Assembly: GCF_900496975.1 (NCBI RefSeq)
Contig: NZ_UFQC01000012.1
Coordinates: 62,001-126,000 of the forward strand
Direction of reading: 5' to 3'
DNA length: 64,000 nt
Source of the DNA: Achromobacter veterisilvae
Lineage (GTDB): Bacteria > Pseudomonadota > Gammaproteobacteria > Burkholderiales > Burkholderiaceae_B
Shown here: positions 1 through 8,654 of the stretch, piece by piece
Layout: every line of letters starts with the position of its first letter
Position numbering within the stretch: the first letter of the stretch is position 1
Made by a program: the position numbers and the translations under genes
Notes under the pieces: generated by a model
What the model saw: the letters and a program-made list of their open reading frames with translations, nothing else
What the model was told of the DNA's origin: nothing
Databases searched by the model: none

Positions 1-1030
1 GGTCGAAGCTCTCCGCGGCGTTGAGAATGATCGAGCGCGCGGCATAGGCATGGGCGGAAAGCTGGCCCAGGGCGTGCAGCAGCAGCGGATCGGCCGTCGG
101 GTCCGGGCTCGGCGCGAAGTACAGATGCTGCTTGCGGCTCTTGATCAGGGCCAGCGCGTCGTCGAACGACGCCTGCACGATGCCGGCGATCACCGCCGTC
201 AGGAATAGCTGCGGCAGACTCGATCCATATTCGGCGCCCGGAAGCGTGCGCGAGCGTTGCAGCACCTGCGCGTCGTGTTCGATGCGCACTTCGTGCAGGT
301 TCGCGGTGCCGCTGGCAGTGAAGCGCTGACCGAAGCCGGCCCAATCGTCGATGACTTCCACGCCAGGCGCACTGATAGGGACGACGACGGTCAGCGTTTC
401 GGACTCGTCGTCGCGCGTGGCCTGGATGGCAAGCCAGTCGGCGTACACGCTGCCCGTGGCGTACTGCTTCTTGCCGTGCAGAATCTGCGCCTTGCCCTCG
501 CGGCGCAGCGTCGTGGCGAAATGGCTCAGGTCTGCCACGCGGCCGTCTGCTTCGCGCGGACGGACGGCGTCGGTCACGCCGTTGGCGAACAGGTCGCCGC
601 CCGCGGCGCGCGCCAGCCAGTGGCCGGCTTTTTCCCGATCCGCCAGCGAGAGCAGGCCGTTCACGAAGCCGTAGTGGTTGCGGAAAATGTGCGCCACATT
701 GGCGTCGGCGGCGGCGAGGCGTACGACGAGCCCGAACAGCTCGCGATAGCTCAGCCCTCTTCCGCCGGCGGATTTTGGCAAGATCAGCGCGCCGAAACCC
801 TGAGCGAGCAGTGCGCGCACTTCCGCGCGCGGGAGGTCGCCCGAGTTCTCGCGCGCGGGCGCCGTCTCCGCAATGCGGCGAAAGAGTTCAGTCCATTCGT
901 CATTCTCCCGGGAGTCGAATGCCGCGGCGGCCTGAATGCCGGGCGCCTGATCTCCAATCGTTTCGGGCTCGTGTCCCGAAGGCTCGGGAGTGGTCAGCGG
1001 TGACGCGTCGTTCTGCTTGGCTTCCATCAT
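1..1030 (-). CDS. Acyl-CoA dehydrogenase-superfamily flavin monooxygenase (DszC/SfnB-like), C-terminus off window
   Basis: Translating the minus strand from ATG at 1030 gives 343 uninterrupted codons that run off the left edge, so the C-terminus is missing. After a variable N-terminus of about 45 residues the protein shows the acyl-CoA dehydrogenase-type layout: helical N-domain (ALILPKSAGGRGLSYRELF), then a beta domain with a 'KKQYATGS' stretch like the flavin-binding segment of this superfamily, then the start of the helical C-domain. Members with this profile that are not true beta-oxidation enzymes include DszC/SfnB-type FMN-dependent monooxygenases for organosulfur compounds. That assignment is inference; a plain acyl-CoA dehydrogenase is the alternative. 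A second ATG follows at 1027 and no strong ribosome-binding site separates the two. It is divergent from an IclR-type regulator that probably controls it. Confidence 0.72.
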   Translation of the reverse strand, partial: MMEAKQNDASPLTTPEPSGHEPETIGDQAPGIQAAAAFDSRENDEWTELFRRIAETAPARENSGDLPRAEVRALLAQGFGALILPKSAGGRGLSYRELFGLVVRLAAADANVAHIFRNHYGFVNGLLSLADREKAGHWLARAAGGDLFANGVTDAVRPREADGRVADLSHFATTLRREGKAQILHGKKQYATGSVYADWLAIQATRDDESETLTVVVPISAPGVEVIDDWAGFGQRFTASGTANLHEVRIEHDAQVLQRSRTLPGAEYGSSLPQLFLTAVIAGIVQASFDDALALIKSRKQHLYFAPSPDPTADPLLLHALGQLSAHAYAARSIILNAAESFD

Positions 1031-1071
1031 TCATCCAGATATCGGTTCGGGGAATCACCGCTCCAAAAGAT

Positions 1072-1085
1072 GGAAAAATAATTCC
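1072..1085. promoter_or_regulatory. Palindromic AT-rich site in divergent promoter region (possible IclR-type operator)
   Basis: The 268-bp gap between the flavoprotein and the IclR gene holds no gene. Its most striking element is GGAA-AAATAA-TTCC, a palindrome followed by a run of eight T. IclR-family operators often contain TGGAA/TTCCA arms, and the site lies about 40 bp upstream of the flavoprotein start, so operator function is plausible but inferred only from position and symmetry. Confidence 0.3.
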
Positions 1086-1298
1086 TTTTTTTTAAGATAG
1101 AGGACGGTAGGACCGGAAGCAAAGAATGGATCCTGATATGGTTATGCGCCTTGTGCCGAGGCAGGCCGGCGGCCATCATGTCGGCGCCGCCACCCAGCAT
1201 GCTAGGCCCGGAACACCAGCCTCCATGACGGGCCGCGCATATTCCCGCCACCCGCGTCACCACGCGACAACCGGACGATCGACCTATAAGGCAGACCC

Positions 1299-2126
1299 AT
1301 GAAGCTACAAAGAAAGAGTGTGTCCGAAGCGATGGCGCCCGCGCCGGTCCAGGAATCCAATGCGTTGTTGCGCGGCCTCAAAGTGCTTGCGGCGCTCGCG
1401 GACGCCGCCAGGCCGATGAGCCTGTCCGACATCGGCGAAGGCGTCGGGCTGCCGCCCAGCACCACGCATCGGGTGCTGCAGAACCTGCTGAAGGACGCCT
1501 ACGTCTACCAGGATGCGCAGGGCCGCTACGGGCTTGGCGCAGCGGGATTGCAACCCTTGCCTCTGGACCATCCGCTGAATGTGCTGCGGCGGGACGCGAT
1601 AGCGCCGATGCGCGCTTTGCAGGCCGCGTTCGGGCCGTCGATATTGTTGTTCGCCTTTCCGGGACGCCAGCGCGTGGTGGTCGACTATGTGCCGGGCAGC
1701 TATCACGTCACCCCGTACTTCGACACGCGCGTCACCGCGCCGTTGCATGCGTCGGTGTCGGGCAAGCTGCTGCTCAGCGGGCTGGGCGCGGCGGAGCGCG
1801 ACGAGCTTCTGGGGCCTCAGCCGTATCGTTCACGTACCGACAGCACGCTGGTCAAGCGAAGTGCCTTGTTCAAGCAGCTCGACGCGATCGCCAGCGACGG
1901 TATCGCCACCAACGTGAACGAGAACGTGCAGGGCATTTCCGCGATCGGCACGCGCCTCGCCACGCCGGAAGGCAGGAACTTCGGCGCCATCGTGATCACG
2001 GGGCCGGCATCGTTCTTCACCGACGCGGCGCTGACTCAGATGGGCGCGGACCTGAGCGCCACGGCGGAGATGCTGCGGAACACGTCGGCATCGAGCCGGC
2101 TGATGGGCAGGCTGCTGGGCCGATAA
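1299..2126 (+). CDS. IclR-family transcriptional regulator
   Basis: This 275-residue protein has the usual IclR layout. The N-terminal winged helix-turn-helix lies at about residues 18-85 (ALLRGLKVLAALADAARPMSLSDI, then GLPPSTTHRVLQNL as recognition helix). The C-terminal effector-binding domain runs from about 90 to 260 and contains the typical TAPLHASVSGKLLLS and GIATNVNENVQGISAIGTRL blocks. Family members bind small aromatic or aliphatic acids and control neighbouring catabolic genes. It is divergent from the flavin monooxygenase at the left edge, which is its most likely target. The effector cannot be deduced. An AAGG-type ribosome-binding site precedes the ATG. Confidence 0.9.
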   Translation: MKLQRKSVSEAMAPAPVQESNALLRGLKVLAALADAARPMSLSDIGEGVGLPPSTTHRVLQNLLKDAYVYQDAQGRYGLGAAGLQPLPLDHPLNVLRRDAIAPMRALQAAFGPSILLFAFPGRQRVVVDYVPGSYHVTPYFDTRVTAPLHASVSGKLLLSGLGAAERDELLGPQPYRSRTDSTLVKRSALFKQLDAIASDGIATNVNENVQGISAIGTRLATPEGRNFGAIVITGPASFFTDAALTQMGADLSATAEMLRNTSASSRLMGRLLGR

Positions 2127-2182
2127 CGGTGTGATTGAAGGCTCCGGCATTCTCTGCCGCCCGCCGCCGGGCAAACCCGTCT

Positions 2183-2229
2183 TTGCAAGACCGTCAAACC
2201 TGCGATAATTGCGAATCATTGTCATTATC
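2183..2229 (+). promoter_or_regulatory. Extended -10 promoter overlapped by a Fur box, upstream of fecI-like gene
   Basis: GATAAT-TGCGAA-TCATTG-TCATTATC occupies 2204-2229. The 19-bp core 2211-2229 matches 14 of 19 positions of the Fur consensus GATAATGATAATCATTATC. GATAAT at 2204 is preceded by TG one base upstream, forming an extended -10, with TTGCAA at 2183 as a weak -35 (15-bp spacer). Fur-Fe2+ bound here would cover the -10 and start site, so the downstream sigma factor should be made only under iron limitation. The site ends 7 bp before the ATG. Confidence 0.72.
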
Positions 2230-2236
2230 TCCGGTC

Positions 2237-2764
2237 ATGACTTCGTCTTTCCCTACCGCGCCTTCCGATGATGCCCATGCGGCGGCGGTGCAGGCCGTCT
2301 ACCGGTCGCATCATTCCTGGCTGCGCAGCCTGCTGCAGCGCAAACTCGGCAATGCCAGCGATGCGGCCGACCTGGCGCACGACACTTTCGAACGCCTGAT
2401 CCGCGCCCGGCTGGACACGCCGCTGGCGGAGCCGCGCGCCTATCTGCGCACGGTGGCGCAGCGGCTGCTGATCGGCCGGGCCCGGCGCGCCGCGCTGGAG
2501 TCGGCCTATGCGGAATCGCTCGCCCTGTTGCCGCAGGCGGTGGCGCCCTCGGTCGAGTCGCGCGCCCTGGTGATCGAGGCGCTGGAACAGATCTGCGAAC
2601 TGATCGACCGCCTGCCCATGACCAGCCGCCGCATCTTCCTGATGGCGCAGGTCGAAGGCCTGTCGTACGCCGAGATCGGCGTGCGCCTCGGCCTCAGCGT
2701 CAACGCGGTGCAGAAGTCGCTGGCCCGGGCCCTGGTGCACTGCTATGAGGTGGTCTACGGATGA
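2237..2764 (+). CDS. fecI: ECF RNA polymerase sigma factor, FecI type
   Basis: This 175-residue extracytoplasmic-function sigma factor contains region 2 at about 18-85 (AVYRSHHSWLRSLLQRKLGN, DLAHDTFERLI, PRAYLRTVAQRLLI) and region 4 at about 115-170 (LPMTSRRIFLMAQVEGLSYAEIGVRLGLS helix-turn-helix). In FecI systems the sigma factor directs RNA polymerase to the promoter of the cognate TonB-dependent receptor after an outer-membrane signal passes through FecR. The ATG at 2237 was chosen because it gives the usual family length and follows the Fur box; a longer reading with a TTG start at 2135 would run through the promoter. It overlaps the anti-sigma gene by 4 bp. A related sigma factor lies at 43.9-44.4 kb. 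Confidence 0.9.
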   Translation: MTSSFPTAPSDDAHAAAVQAVYRSHHSWLRSLLQRKLGNASDAADLAHDTFERLIRARLDTPLAEPRAYLRTVAQRLLIGRARRAALESAYAESLALLPQAVAPSVESRALVIEALEQICELIDRLPMTSRRIFLMAQVEGLSYAEIGVRLGLSVNAVQKSLARALVHCYEVVYG

Positions 2765-3753
2765 CGTCCAGCCGGCTATTGCGCCGCCTGGCGCCCGAGG
2801 CGGGCGCCGTGCCCGCGTCCGCGCTGCGCGAAGCGGCCGGCTGGCTGGTCCGCTTGCGCGAAGGCGCTACCGAGCAGGACCGCCAGGCGTTCGAACGCTG
2901 GCGTGGCGCCAGCCCTTCCCATGAGCTGGCCTTCCGCCGGCTCGAATCCCTGATGAGCGGCGTGGCCGGAGAGGCCGCGCAGGCGGGCGGCGCGCTGGGC
3001 GCCCGCGCGCTCGAACAAGCGGCGCGGGGCGACCGCCGGCGCCAGACCCTGCGCTGGATGCTGGCCATCGCCGGCGGCGCCGCCGGCGCGTGGGCGTTGG
3101 CCGACCGCGACACCGTGCGCGTCTGGACCGCCGACGCCCGCACCTCGGCCGGCGGCAGCCGCGAAGTGCATCTGGACGACGGCACGCTGGTGCGCCTGAA
3201 TACCGGAACGGCGGTGGACTGGCGCTACGGGCGCGACAGGCGCGAAGTCTGGCTGCGCGAAGGCGAAGTCATGGTGGCGACCGCCGCCGATCCGCGCCCT
3301 TTCATGCTGTATGGCCGCGCCGCGACGGTGCTGCCGCTGGGCACGCGATTCGTGGCGCGCGACCTGGACGGCGGCGGGGCTTTGCGCGTCGCGGTCATGG
3401 AAGGGGCGGTCGAACTGCGCGGCCGCGATGCCGGCGCGCGCCGCGTGGCGGCCGGCGAAGAAGCCGTCATGCGCCGCGACGGCACCTGCCGGGTCCAGCC
3501 CCTGCGCGAAACAAGCACCGTGTGGCTGCGGGGCATGCTGGTGGCGGACAACCAGCGGCTGGCCGATTTCCTGGCGGACCTGGGGCGCTATCGCCCGGGC
3601 CTGGTGCAATGCGCGCCTGAGGTCGCGGACCTGCTGGTGGTGGGCGCCTTCCCGCTGGAGAATACCGACCGGGTGCTGGCCATGCTGACCGAGGTCCTGC
3701 CGGTCAGCGTGCGCTATGCCACCCCGTACTGGGTGCGCGTCGGCCGTGCCTGA
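2761..3753 (+). CDS. fecR: FecR-family anti-sigma/sigma regulator
   Basis: This 330-residue protein starts inside the stop codon of the sigma gene (ATGA overlap). It shows the N-terminal cytoplasmic DUF4880-type segment (EAAGWLVRLREGATEQDRQAF), one membrane span at about 100-115 (WMLAIAGGAAGAWAL) and a periplasmic FecR domain (REVHLDDGTLVRLNTGTAV, VMVATAADPRPFML, GTRFVARDLDGG). A C-terminal STN-like segment contacts the receptor signalling domain. In FecR proteins the cytoplasmic end holds or activates the sigma factor and the periplasmic end senses the receptor. Gene order sigma-FecR-receptor supports this role here. Confidence 0.9.
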   Translation: MTSSRLLRRLAPEAGAVPASALREAAGWLVRLREGATEQDRQAFERWRGASPSHELAFRRLESLMSGVAGEAAQAGGALGARALEQAARGDRRRQTLRWMLAIAGGAAGAWALADRDTVRVWTADARTSAGGSREVHLDDGTLVRLNTGTAVDWRYGRDRREVWLREGEVMVATAADPRPFMLYGRAATVLPLGTRFVARDLDGGGALRVAVMEGAVELRGRDAGARRVAAGEEAVMRRDGTCRVQPLRETSTVWLRGMLVADNQRLADFLADLGRYRPGLVQCAPEVADLLVVGAFPLENTDRVLAMLTEVLPVSVRYATPYWVRVGRA

Positions 3754-3866
3754 GCGCGAGGAAAGTTGTAACAGGAACGGCGGATTCGCGCGGTTCGGGC
3801 TTCAAGCACATGAGGCAGCCCATCGATGAGGCTGCAGCCCTCATTGTTTGAGCCAGGAACCCCGCC

Positions 3867-6281
3867 ATGTCCGCACGTTTCGCGCCGCCGCGCACCTTGT
3901 TCCGCCTCGCCTGCCTGAGCGCCGCGCTCGGTCTGGGAGGCGTTCTTGCCTCCCCCGCCGTGCTTGCCCAGGCCGCGGCATCCGCCGAGCGCGAATTCCG
4001 CGTGCAGGCCGGTCCCCTGAGCACCGCGCTGGGCCAGTTCGGCGCCCAGTCGGGCCTGCTGGTGGCCTCGGACCCCAGCCTGACCGACGGCGTCGCCTCG
4101 CCGGGCGTGCAAGGGGCGATGTCCAGCCAGGAAGCGCTGCGCCGCCTGCTGGCGGGCACCGGCCTGGAAGCCGAGCCTTCGCGCCAGGGCGGGTGGCGCC
4201 TGCGGCGCGCCGGCCAGAGCGTTACGCTGGCGCCGGTCACCGTGACGGGAAATTATGCCAGGCCGCCGGCCGACAGCTACACGGCGCCCGACCTGACGAT
4301 AGGCAAGTTTCCCGAGCGCATGAAGGACATCCCGCAATCGGTCAGCGTGATCACCCGCCAGCGCATGGACGACCAGGTCATGACCTCGCTGCCCGACGCG
4401 ATCAACAACACCACCGGCATGGTGGGGGTGCAGGGCGTCGGGCTGGGCATCGCCATCAACGCGCGCGGCTTTCCGGTGGACATGCTGCAATACGATGGCG
4501 TGGCCCTGCTGCGCAACAGCTACTCGCTGGGCAACTGGGAGCAGGAGTCCATGGCGTTCTACGAGCGCGCGGAAATCCTGCGCGGCGCCGCCGGCCTGCT
4601 GCAGGGCGCCGGCAGCCCGGGCGGCGCGGTCAACCTGGTGCGCAAGCGCGGCGGCGACGAAACGGCCGTGGTGGTGACCGGCAAGGTCGGGTCGTGGGAC
4701 CACTACGGCTTGCAACTGGACGCCGGCAGCCCCTTGAATGCCGAAGGCACGCTGCGAGGCCGCGTCGTGCTCGACGAAGACCGCAGCCATTCGTACACCG
4801 ATTACGTCTGGAACCGCACGCGCAACCTGTACGCGGCGCTGGACTACGACCTGACCGCCGACACCACCGTGGGCTTCGGCGTGGCCAATCGCGACAGCCG
4901 GGGCAGGCCCATGATCGTGGGCCTGCCGCGCTACGCCGACGGCAGCGATATCGGCCTGCCCCGCTCCACCTTCACCGGGTCGACGTGGAACCGCTCGCAC
5001 AATGAGCAGACGACGTTCTTTGCCGATCTGGAGCACCGCTTCAATCAGGATTGGCGCCTGAAACTGGCGGGCGCGGCGATGAACGAGAGCAACACCACGG
5101 CGCACCAGCGCGCGGTCGGCCCGGTCAACGCCGACGGCAGCGGCCTGGACTATGGCGACTTCGGCGTGGATTTCACCGGCCGCCAGCGCGGCGCCGACCT
5201 GTCGCTGCTGGGCCGTTTCGAGCTGTTCGGAATGAAACAGGAAATCGTGGCGGGCGCGAGTGTCTCGCGCTTCACCACCAACGACCGGTTCGCGCGCGCC
5301 TGGACCTCGGGCGGGAACATATTCGACATCGACCATCACCGGCCGTGGCAGGACATCGACACCATCGCGGATCGCGGCGTCGAAACGCGCAGCCGCTACA
5401 AGATCGAGCAGCAGGGCCTGTACGGCACATGGCGCGTGAAGCCGACCGATGCCCTGACCTTGATCGGCGGCGGCCGGGTCGGCTGGTACGACTTCCTCTA
5501 CGAGGACGTCGGCGGCTACGCCTCGACCAGCAAGGCCAACGGAAAATTCATCCCCTATGTCGGGATCGTGTACGCGCTGAATCCGGCATGGTCGCTGTAC
5601 ACCAGTTATTCCACCGTGTTCGAACCGCAGACCGCTCGCAGCGTCGACGGCGGGATGTTGAAGCCCGTGGAAGGCAAGAACTACGAGGCGGGCATCAAGG
5701 GCGAACTGGCGGACGGGCGCCTGAACGTATCGCTGGCCGTGTTCCAGTACCTGCACAAGAATCGCGCGGTCAACGATTACGAGGCCGGTTTCGCGTGCGA
5801 CGGATGGTATTGCTCGCGCGCCTCCGGCAAGGTGCGCAGCCAGGGCTTCGAAGCCGAAGCCTCGGGCGAGGTCATGCCGGGCCTGGAACTGTTCGCGGGC
5901 TACACCTACAACACGACCAAGTATCTGTCGGATCCGGACTACGAAGGCCAGGTCTTCAACACGTGGACGCCCAAGCACCTGCTGCGCCTGTGGGCCAACT
6001 ACCGCCTGCCGGGCAGCCTGAACCGCCTGAGCGTCGGCGCGGGAACGCAGTCGCAATCCCCCACCCTGGCCTCCGACCGCAGCTTCACGCTGCCGGGCTT
6101 CACGGTCTGGAACGCGCGGGTGGCCTATAAGGCCAGCTCCGAGCTGACCGTGGCGCTGAACGTCAACAACCTGTTCGACAAGAAGTACTACATTCCCTCG
6201 TACAACTCCGCGACCAGCAACAACCACTATGGCGATCCGCGCAACATCATGCTGACGTTCCAGTACGCGCCGAAGTTCTAG
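3867..6281 (+). CDS. TonB-dependent siderophore receptor with N-terminal signalling (STN) domain
   Basis: This 804-residue outer-membrane receptor starts with a signal peptide ending near residue 35 (PAVLAQA). An STN/secretin-like signalling domain covers about 43-95 (FRVQAGPLSTALGQFGAQSGLLV), the TonB-box region is APVTVTG, and the plug domain contains KDIPQSVSVITRQRMDD and AEILRGAAGLLQGAGSPGGAVNLVRKR. The rest is the 22-strand barrel, ending in aromatic Phe as expected for outer-membrane insertion. The STN domain shows that it signals to the adjacent FecR/FecI pair. The plug resembles hydroxamate or mixed siderophore receptors (FhuE/FpvA group), but the ligand cannot be read from sequence. 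The 113-bp leader contains GGAAAG at 3760, a possible -35 element for the cognate sigma factor. The promoter call is weak. Confidence 0.9.
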   Translation: MSARFAPPRTLFRLACLSAALGLGGVLASPAVLAQAAASAEREFRVQAGPLSTALGQFGAQSGLLVASDPSLTDGVASPGVQGAMSSQEALRRLLAGTGLEAEPSRQGGWRLRRAGQSVTLAPVTVTGNYARPPADSYTAPDLTIGKFPERMKDIPQSVSVITRQRMDDQVMTSLPDAINNTTGMVGVQGVGLGIAINARGFPVDMLQYDGVALLRNSYSLGNWEQESMAFYERAEILRGAAGLLQGAGSPGGAVNLVRKRGGDETAVVVTGKVGSWDHYGLQLDAGSPLNAEGTLRGRVVLDEDRSHSYTDYVWNRTRNLYAALDYDLTADTTVGFGVANRDSRGRPMIVGLPRYADGSDIGLPRSTFTGSTWNRSHNEQTTFFADLEHRFNQDWRLKLAGAAMNESNTTAHQRAVGPVNADGSGLDYGDFGVDFTGRQRGADLSLLGRFELFGMKQEIVAGASVSRFTTNDRFARAWTSGGNIFDIDHHRPWQDIDTIADRGVETRSRYKIEQQGLYGTWRVKPTDALTLIGGGRVGWYDFLYEDVGGYASTSKANGKFIPYVGIVYALNPAWSLYTSYSTVFEPQTARSVDGGMLKPVEGKNYEAGIKGELADGRLNVSLAVFQYLHKNRAVNDYEAGFACDGWYCSRASGKVRSQGFEAEASGEVMPGLELFAGYTYNTTKYLSDPDYEGQVFNTWTPKHLLRLWANYRLPGSLNRLSVGAGTQSQSPTLASDRSFTLPGFTVWNARVAYKASSELTVALNVNNLFDKKYYIPSYNSATSNNHYGDPRNIMLTFQYAPKF

Positions 6282-6317
6282 CGAGCGATGCGCGCAGCGG
6301 AAAGCCGATGCGGCGGA

Positions 6318-7214
6318 CTACTGGACCAGCGGCGTCTCGGCCGCGTCCAGATTCACGCCGGCCATGCGCGCGTCGTTCGCCAGGAGCCGCAGATACTGCG
6401 ACAGGGCGGTCGCGAAGCTTTGTTGGCGAAGCCGCTGGAAAACCGCGGAGCGCACCTGTTCATAGGGAGGGATGATGCCAGGCTGGCGTTCCAGCACTTC
6501 GATCACATGCAGGCCGAAGCGGCTGTGGACCAGGCGCGGCAGCACGCCTATCTCCGGATGCCCGAATAGCTCCTTGGCGAATTCGGGAGCGCAATCCTCG
6601 GGTTGGAGCCAGCCCAGGTCGCCGCCTTCCCGGCCGCTCGGACAGTTGCTGAGGGCCGCCGCGGCCTTGGCAAAACCGCCGCCCTCGGCCAATTCCTGCG
6701 ATGTGTTGTTGCGTACGTCGAGCAGGCAGGTTTCCGCCCGTTTGCGCAGGGCGTTCAGGTCCACGCCGGGCGTGACGGCGAACAGCACGTGGCGCGCCCG
6801 GACCCGCTCGCCCCGGGCGTAGCGCGCGGCGTGCGCGGCGTGGTGGCGGCGTCCGGCTTCGTCGTCGATTTCGGGCAGTTGCAGCGCGGCGTCCAGCAGG
6901 CGCTCGATGGCGTCGCTGGCGGCTTCGCTGATCGCGCCTTGCCGCGGCACCGGGTCTTCCGCGGCAAGCAGGCCTCGGGCGATGGCCGCCTGCCGCAGCA
7001 ACTCGGTGCAGGCGCGCTGGCTCAGCTCGCTCGCGCTCAGCACTTCGCTGGGGTCCGCCAGGAGGACGCCGTTGATGTGGGGCGGTTCGGAGGATTCGCG
7101 CACATAAGCCGGTTCGATCCGTTCCTGCGTCTGCGGCGGTTGCGGCGTCGTCTGCTGGCAGGAGCAATTGCCGCTGCCGCATCCCTCGAGCCCGGTTTCC
7201 ACGATATTGCTCAT
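6318..7214 (-). CDS. Parvulin-type peptidyl-prolyl isomerase of the nitrate reductase operon
   Basis: The ATG at 7214 overlaps the narI stop by 4 bp and opens a 298-residue protein. A Cys-rich N-terminus (GCGSGNCSCQQ) and a helical segment precede the parvulin domain at about 145-265 (RARHVLFAVTPGVD, SNCPSGREGGDLGWLQPEDCAPEF, RFGLHVIEVLERQPG). There is no signal peptide, so it is cytoplasmic. Such NifM/SurA-like isomerases sit at the 3' end of nar operons in several beta- and gamma-proteobacteria and probably help NarGH fold or mature. The Cys-rich N-terminus could bind metal, but this is unproven. It is the last gene of the operon; a convergent receptor gene ends 36 bp away. Confidence 0.85.
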   Translation of the reverse strand: MSNIVETGLEGCGSGNCSCQQTTPQPPQTQERIEPAYVRESSEPPHINGVLLADPSEVLSASELSQRACTELLRQAAIARGLLAAEDPVPRQGAISEAASDAIERLLDAALQLPEIDDEAGRRHHAAHAARYARGERVRARHVLFAVTPGVDLNALRKRAETCLLDVRNNTSQELAEGGGFAKAAAALSNCPSGREGGDLGWLQPEDCAPEFAKELFGHPEIGVLPRLVHSRFGLHVIEVLERQPGIIPPYEQVRSAVFQRLRQQSFATALSQYLRLLANDARMAGVNLDAAETPLVQ

Positions 7215-7945
7215 GCTTTTTCTCCATCGCGCGGCGCCGACGCGTGCGAGGAAAGATCCATGCGGCGCGAGCGCACTAGCTGATACGGCCTCACCAGGTA
7301 CGCCAGCGAGCCAAAGCCGCTCCATACATGCACCAGCCGGCTGAAGGGGAACAGCAGGAAGATGGTCATGCCCAGCACCATGTGGACTTTGAACTGCCAG
7401 CCTATCGTCACGAGGCCGGCGGCGTCGGGGCGGAAAGTGAAAATTCCCTGCGCCCAGTCGGCCAGTATCAGCATCGCGCCGGCATCGACGCGGTGGCTCC
7501 AGGAGACCGGCAGCGTGACCAGGCCCAGCACCAGTTGCACCCACAGGATGCAGAGTATGGCCAGGTCGGTGCGGTGGCTGGTGCGACGGATGCGCGGATC
7601 GGCAATGCGTCGATGCAAGAGCATCGTGAGGCCAATGAAGCAGATGAAGCCGGCAATGCCGCCGGATACGATGGCCAGCAACTGCTTCTGCGGCGCGGTG
7701 ATGAGCCAGGCGTACAGGAAGTGCGGGGTAAGCAGGCCGACGGTGTGGCCGAACAGCAGGAACAGGATCCCTATGTGGAACAGGTTGCTGCCCCATCGCA
7801 GTTGACGCGCGCGCAGCAACTGCGACGAGTCGCTTTTCCAGGTGTACTGGTCCCGGTCGAAACGAGCCAGGCTGCCCATCAGGAAGACGGCAAGGCAGAT
7901 ATAGGGATAGACGACGAAAAGAAAATTGTGGAGTCCGAGCGGCAT
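7211..7945 (-). CDS. narI: Respiratory nitrate reductase gamma chain (cytochrome b)
   Basis: This 244-residue membrane protein anchors NarGH to the inner membrane and oxidises quinol. Five hydrophobic spans are visible. The four haem-b ligands are His57 (FHIG), His67 (GHTVG), His188 (KVHM) and His206 (RLVHVWSG), each one residue offset from the E. coli NarI positions. The loop region ends in PYQLVRSRR, typical of NarI tails. It lies 15 bp after narJ and overlaps the parvulin gene by 4 bp. Length matches the family (about 225-245). Confidence 0.96.
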   Translation of the reverse strand: MPLGLHNFLFVVYPYICLAVFLMGSLARFDRDQYTWKSDSSQLLRARQLRWGSNLFHIGILFLLFGHTVGLLTPHFLYAWLITAPQKQLLAIVSGGIAGFICFIGLTMLLHRRIADPRIRRTSHRTDLAILCILWVQLVLGLVTLPVSWSHRVDAGAMLILADWAQGIFTFRPDAAGLVTIGWQFKVHMVLGMTIFLLFPFSRLVHVWSGFGSLAYLVRPYQLVRSRRMDLSSHASAPRDGEKA

Positions 7946-7960
7946 GGCGATCTCCTCAAA

Positions 7961-8644
7961 TCAACGCGCCTCGGCCGATGGCGGCCGGCGCAGGATATGA
8001 ACGGGCTGGGGGGTGCCGGGCGCCGCCTGGCCCTGGGTGCTGCAACCGTCGAAGGCCGCGGGTTCCGCCCAACTGAGGTCCAGCGGTTCTTCGGCCGCCA
8101 CGGCGCCGGCGTTCGCCGGCACGAGCCGCGGCACGCCCGCCAGTTCCAGCACCGCCGCGATCACACAGAAATAATCGCTGTCGCGCTGCCGCAAGGTCTG
8201 CGCAATGGCCTGCAGAATGTGCGCGAACTCCCCGACGAAGGCGCTGGCCTCCGGAGGCGGTTGGGTGGACGCAAACTCCAGCAGCACCGGCAGGTAGTCC
8301 GGCAATTCGGATGGGTCGAGCAGCAGGCCGGCCCGCTCATAGGTCTTGATCAGGTCCACCATGGCGGGGCCGCGGTCCCGGGAGTCGCCATGCACGTGTT
8401 CGAACAAATAGAGCGAGGTGCCGCGTCCACGGTCGAACAGGCCGACATAGACGGCTTCCGCGTGCAGGCCGTTGGCCAGCAGCCGGTCCGCCAGCGCCGC
8501 AAGCTCGGCGCGACGCGCCTTGCCCAGCGCCGTGGCCGTTTCCAGCACCGAGCGCACCTCGGGCAGTGGTTCGCGCATTGCCGCGTCCGGGTAGCGCAGC
8601 AAGTGGGCCAGCGCGCGCAACGGAACGGAAATATCATGCTTCAT
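7961..8644 (-). CDS. narJ: Nitrate reductase molybdenum cofactor assembly chaperone
   Basis: This 227-residue soluble helical protein belongs to the NarJ/TorD chaperone family. Characteristic stretches are LAHLLRYPD near the start, SLYLFEHVHGDSRDRGPAMVDL in the middle and LPDYLPVLLEFAS. NarJ binds the NarG N-terminus and holds the apoenzyme until the molybdenum cofactor and iron-sulfur cluster are inserted; it is not part of the final complex. Its place between narH and narI is the canonical order, with 10-bp and 15-bp gaps. The Pro/Ala-rich C-terminus is variable in the family. Confidence 0.95.
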   Translation of the reverse strand: MKHDISVPLRALAHLLRYPDAAMREPLPEVRSVLETATALGKARRAELAALADRLLANGLHAEAVYVGLFDRGRGTSLYLFEHVHGDSRDRGPAMVDLIKTYERAGLLLDPSELPDYLPVLLEFASTQPPPEASAFVGEFAHILQAIAQTLRQRDSDYFCVIAAVLELAGVPRLVPANAGAVAAEEPLDLSWAEPAAFDGCSTQGQAAPGTPQPVHILRRPPSAEAR

Positions 8645-8654
8645 GATGGGCTCC

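Noticed and set aside
3714-6227. An 837-codon open frame on the minus strand opposite the TonB receptor
   Set aside because: The receptor on the + strand has a complete domain set. The antisense frame is Arg/Ala/Gly/His-rich with no domain, a common by-product of high GC content.
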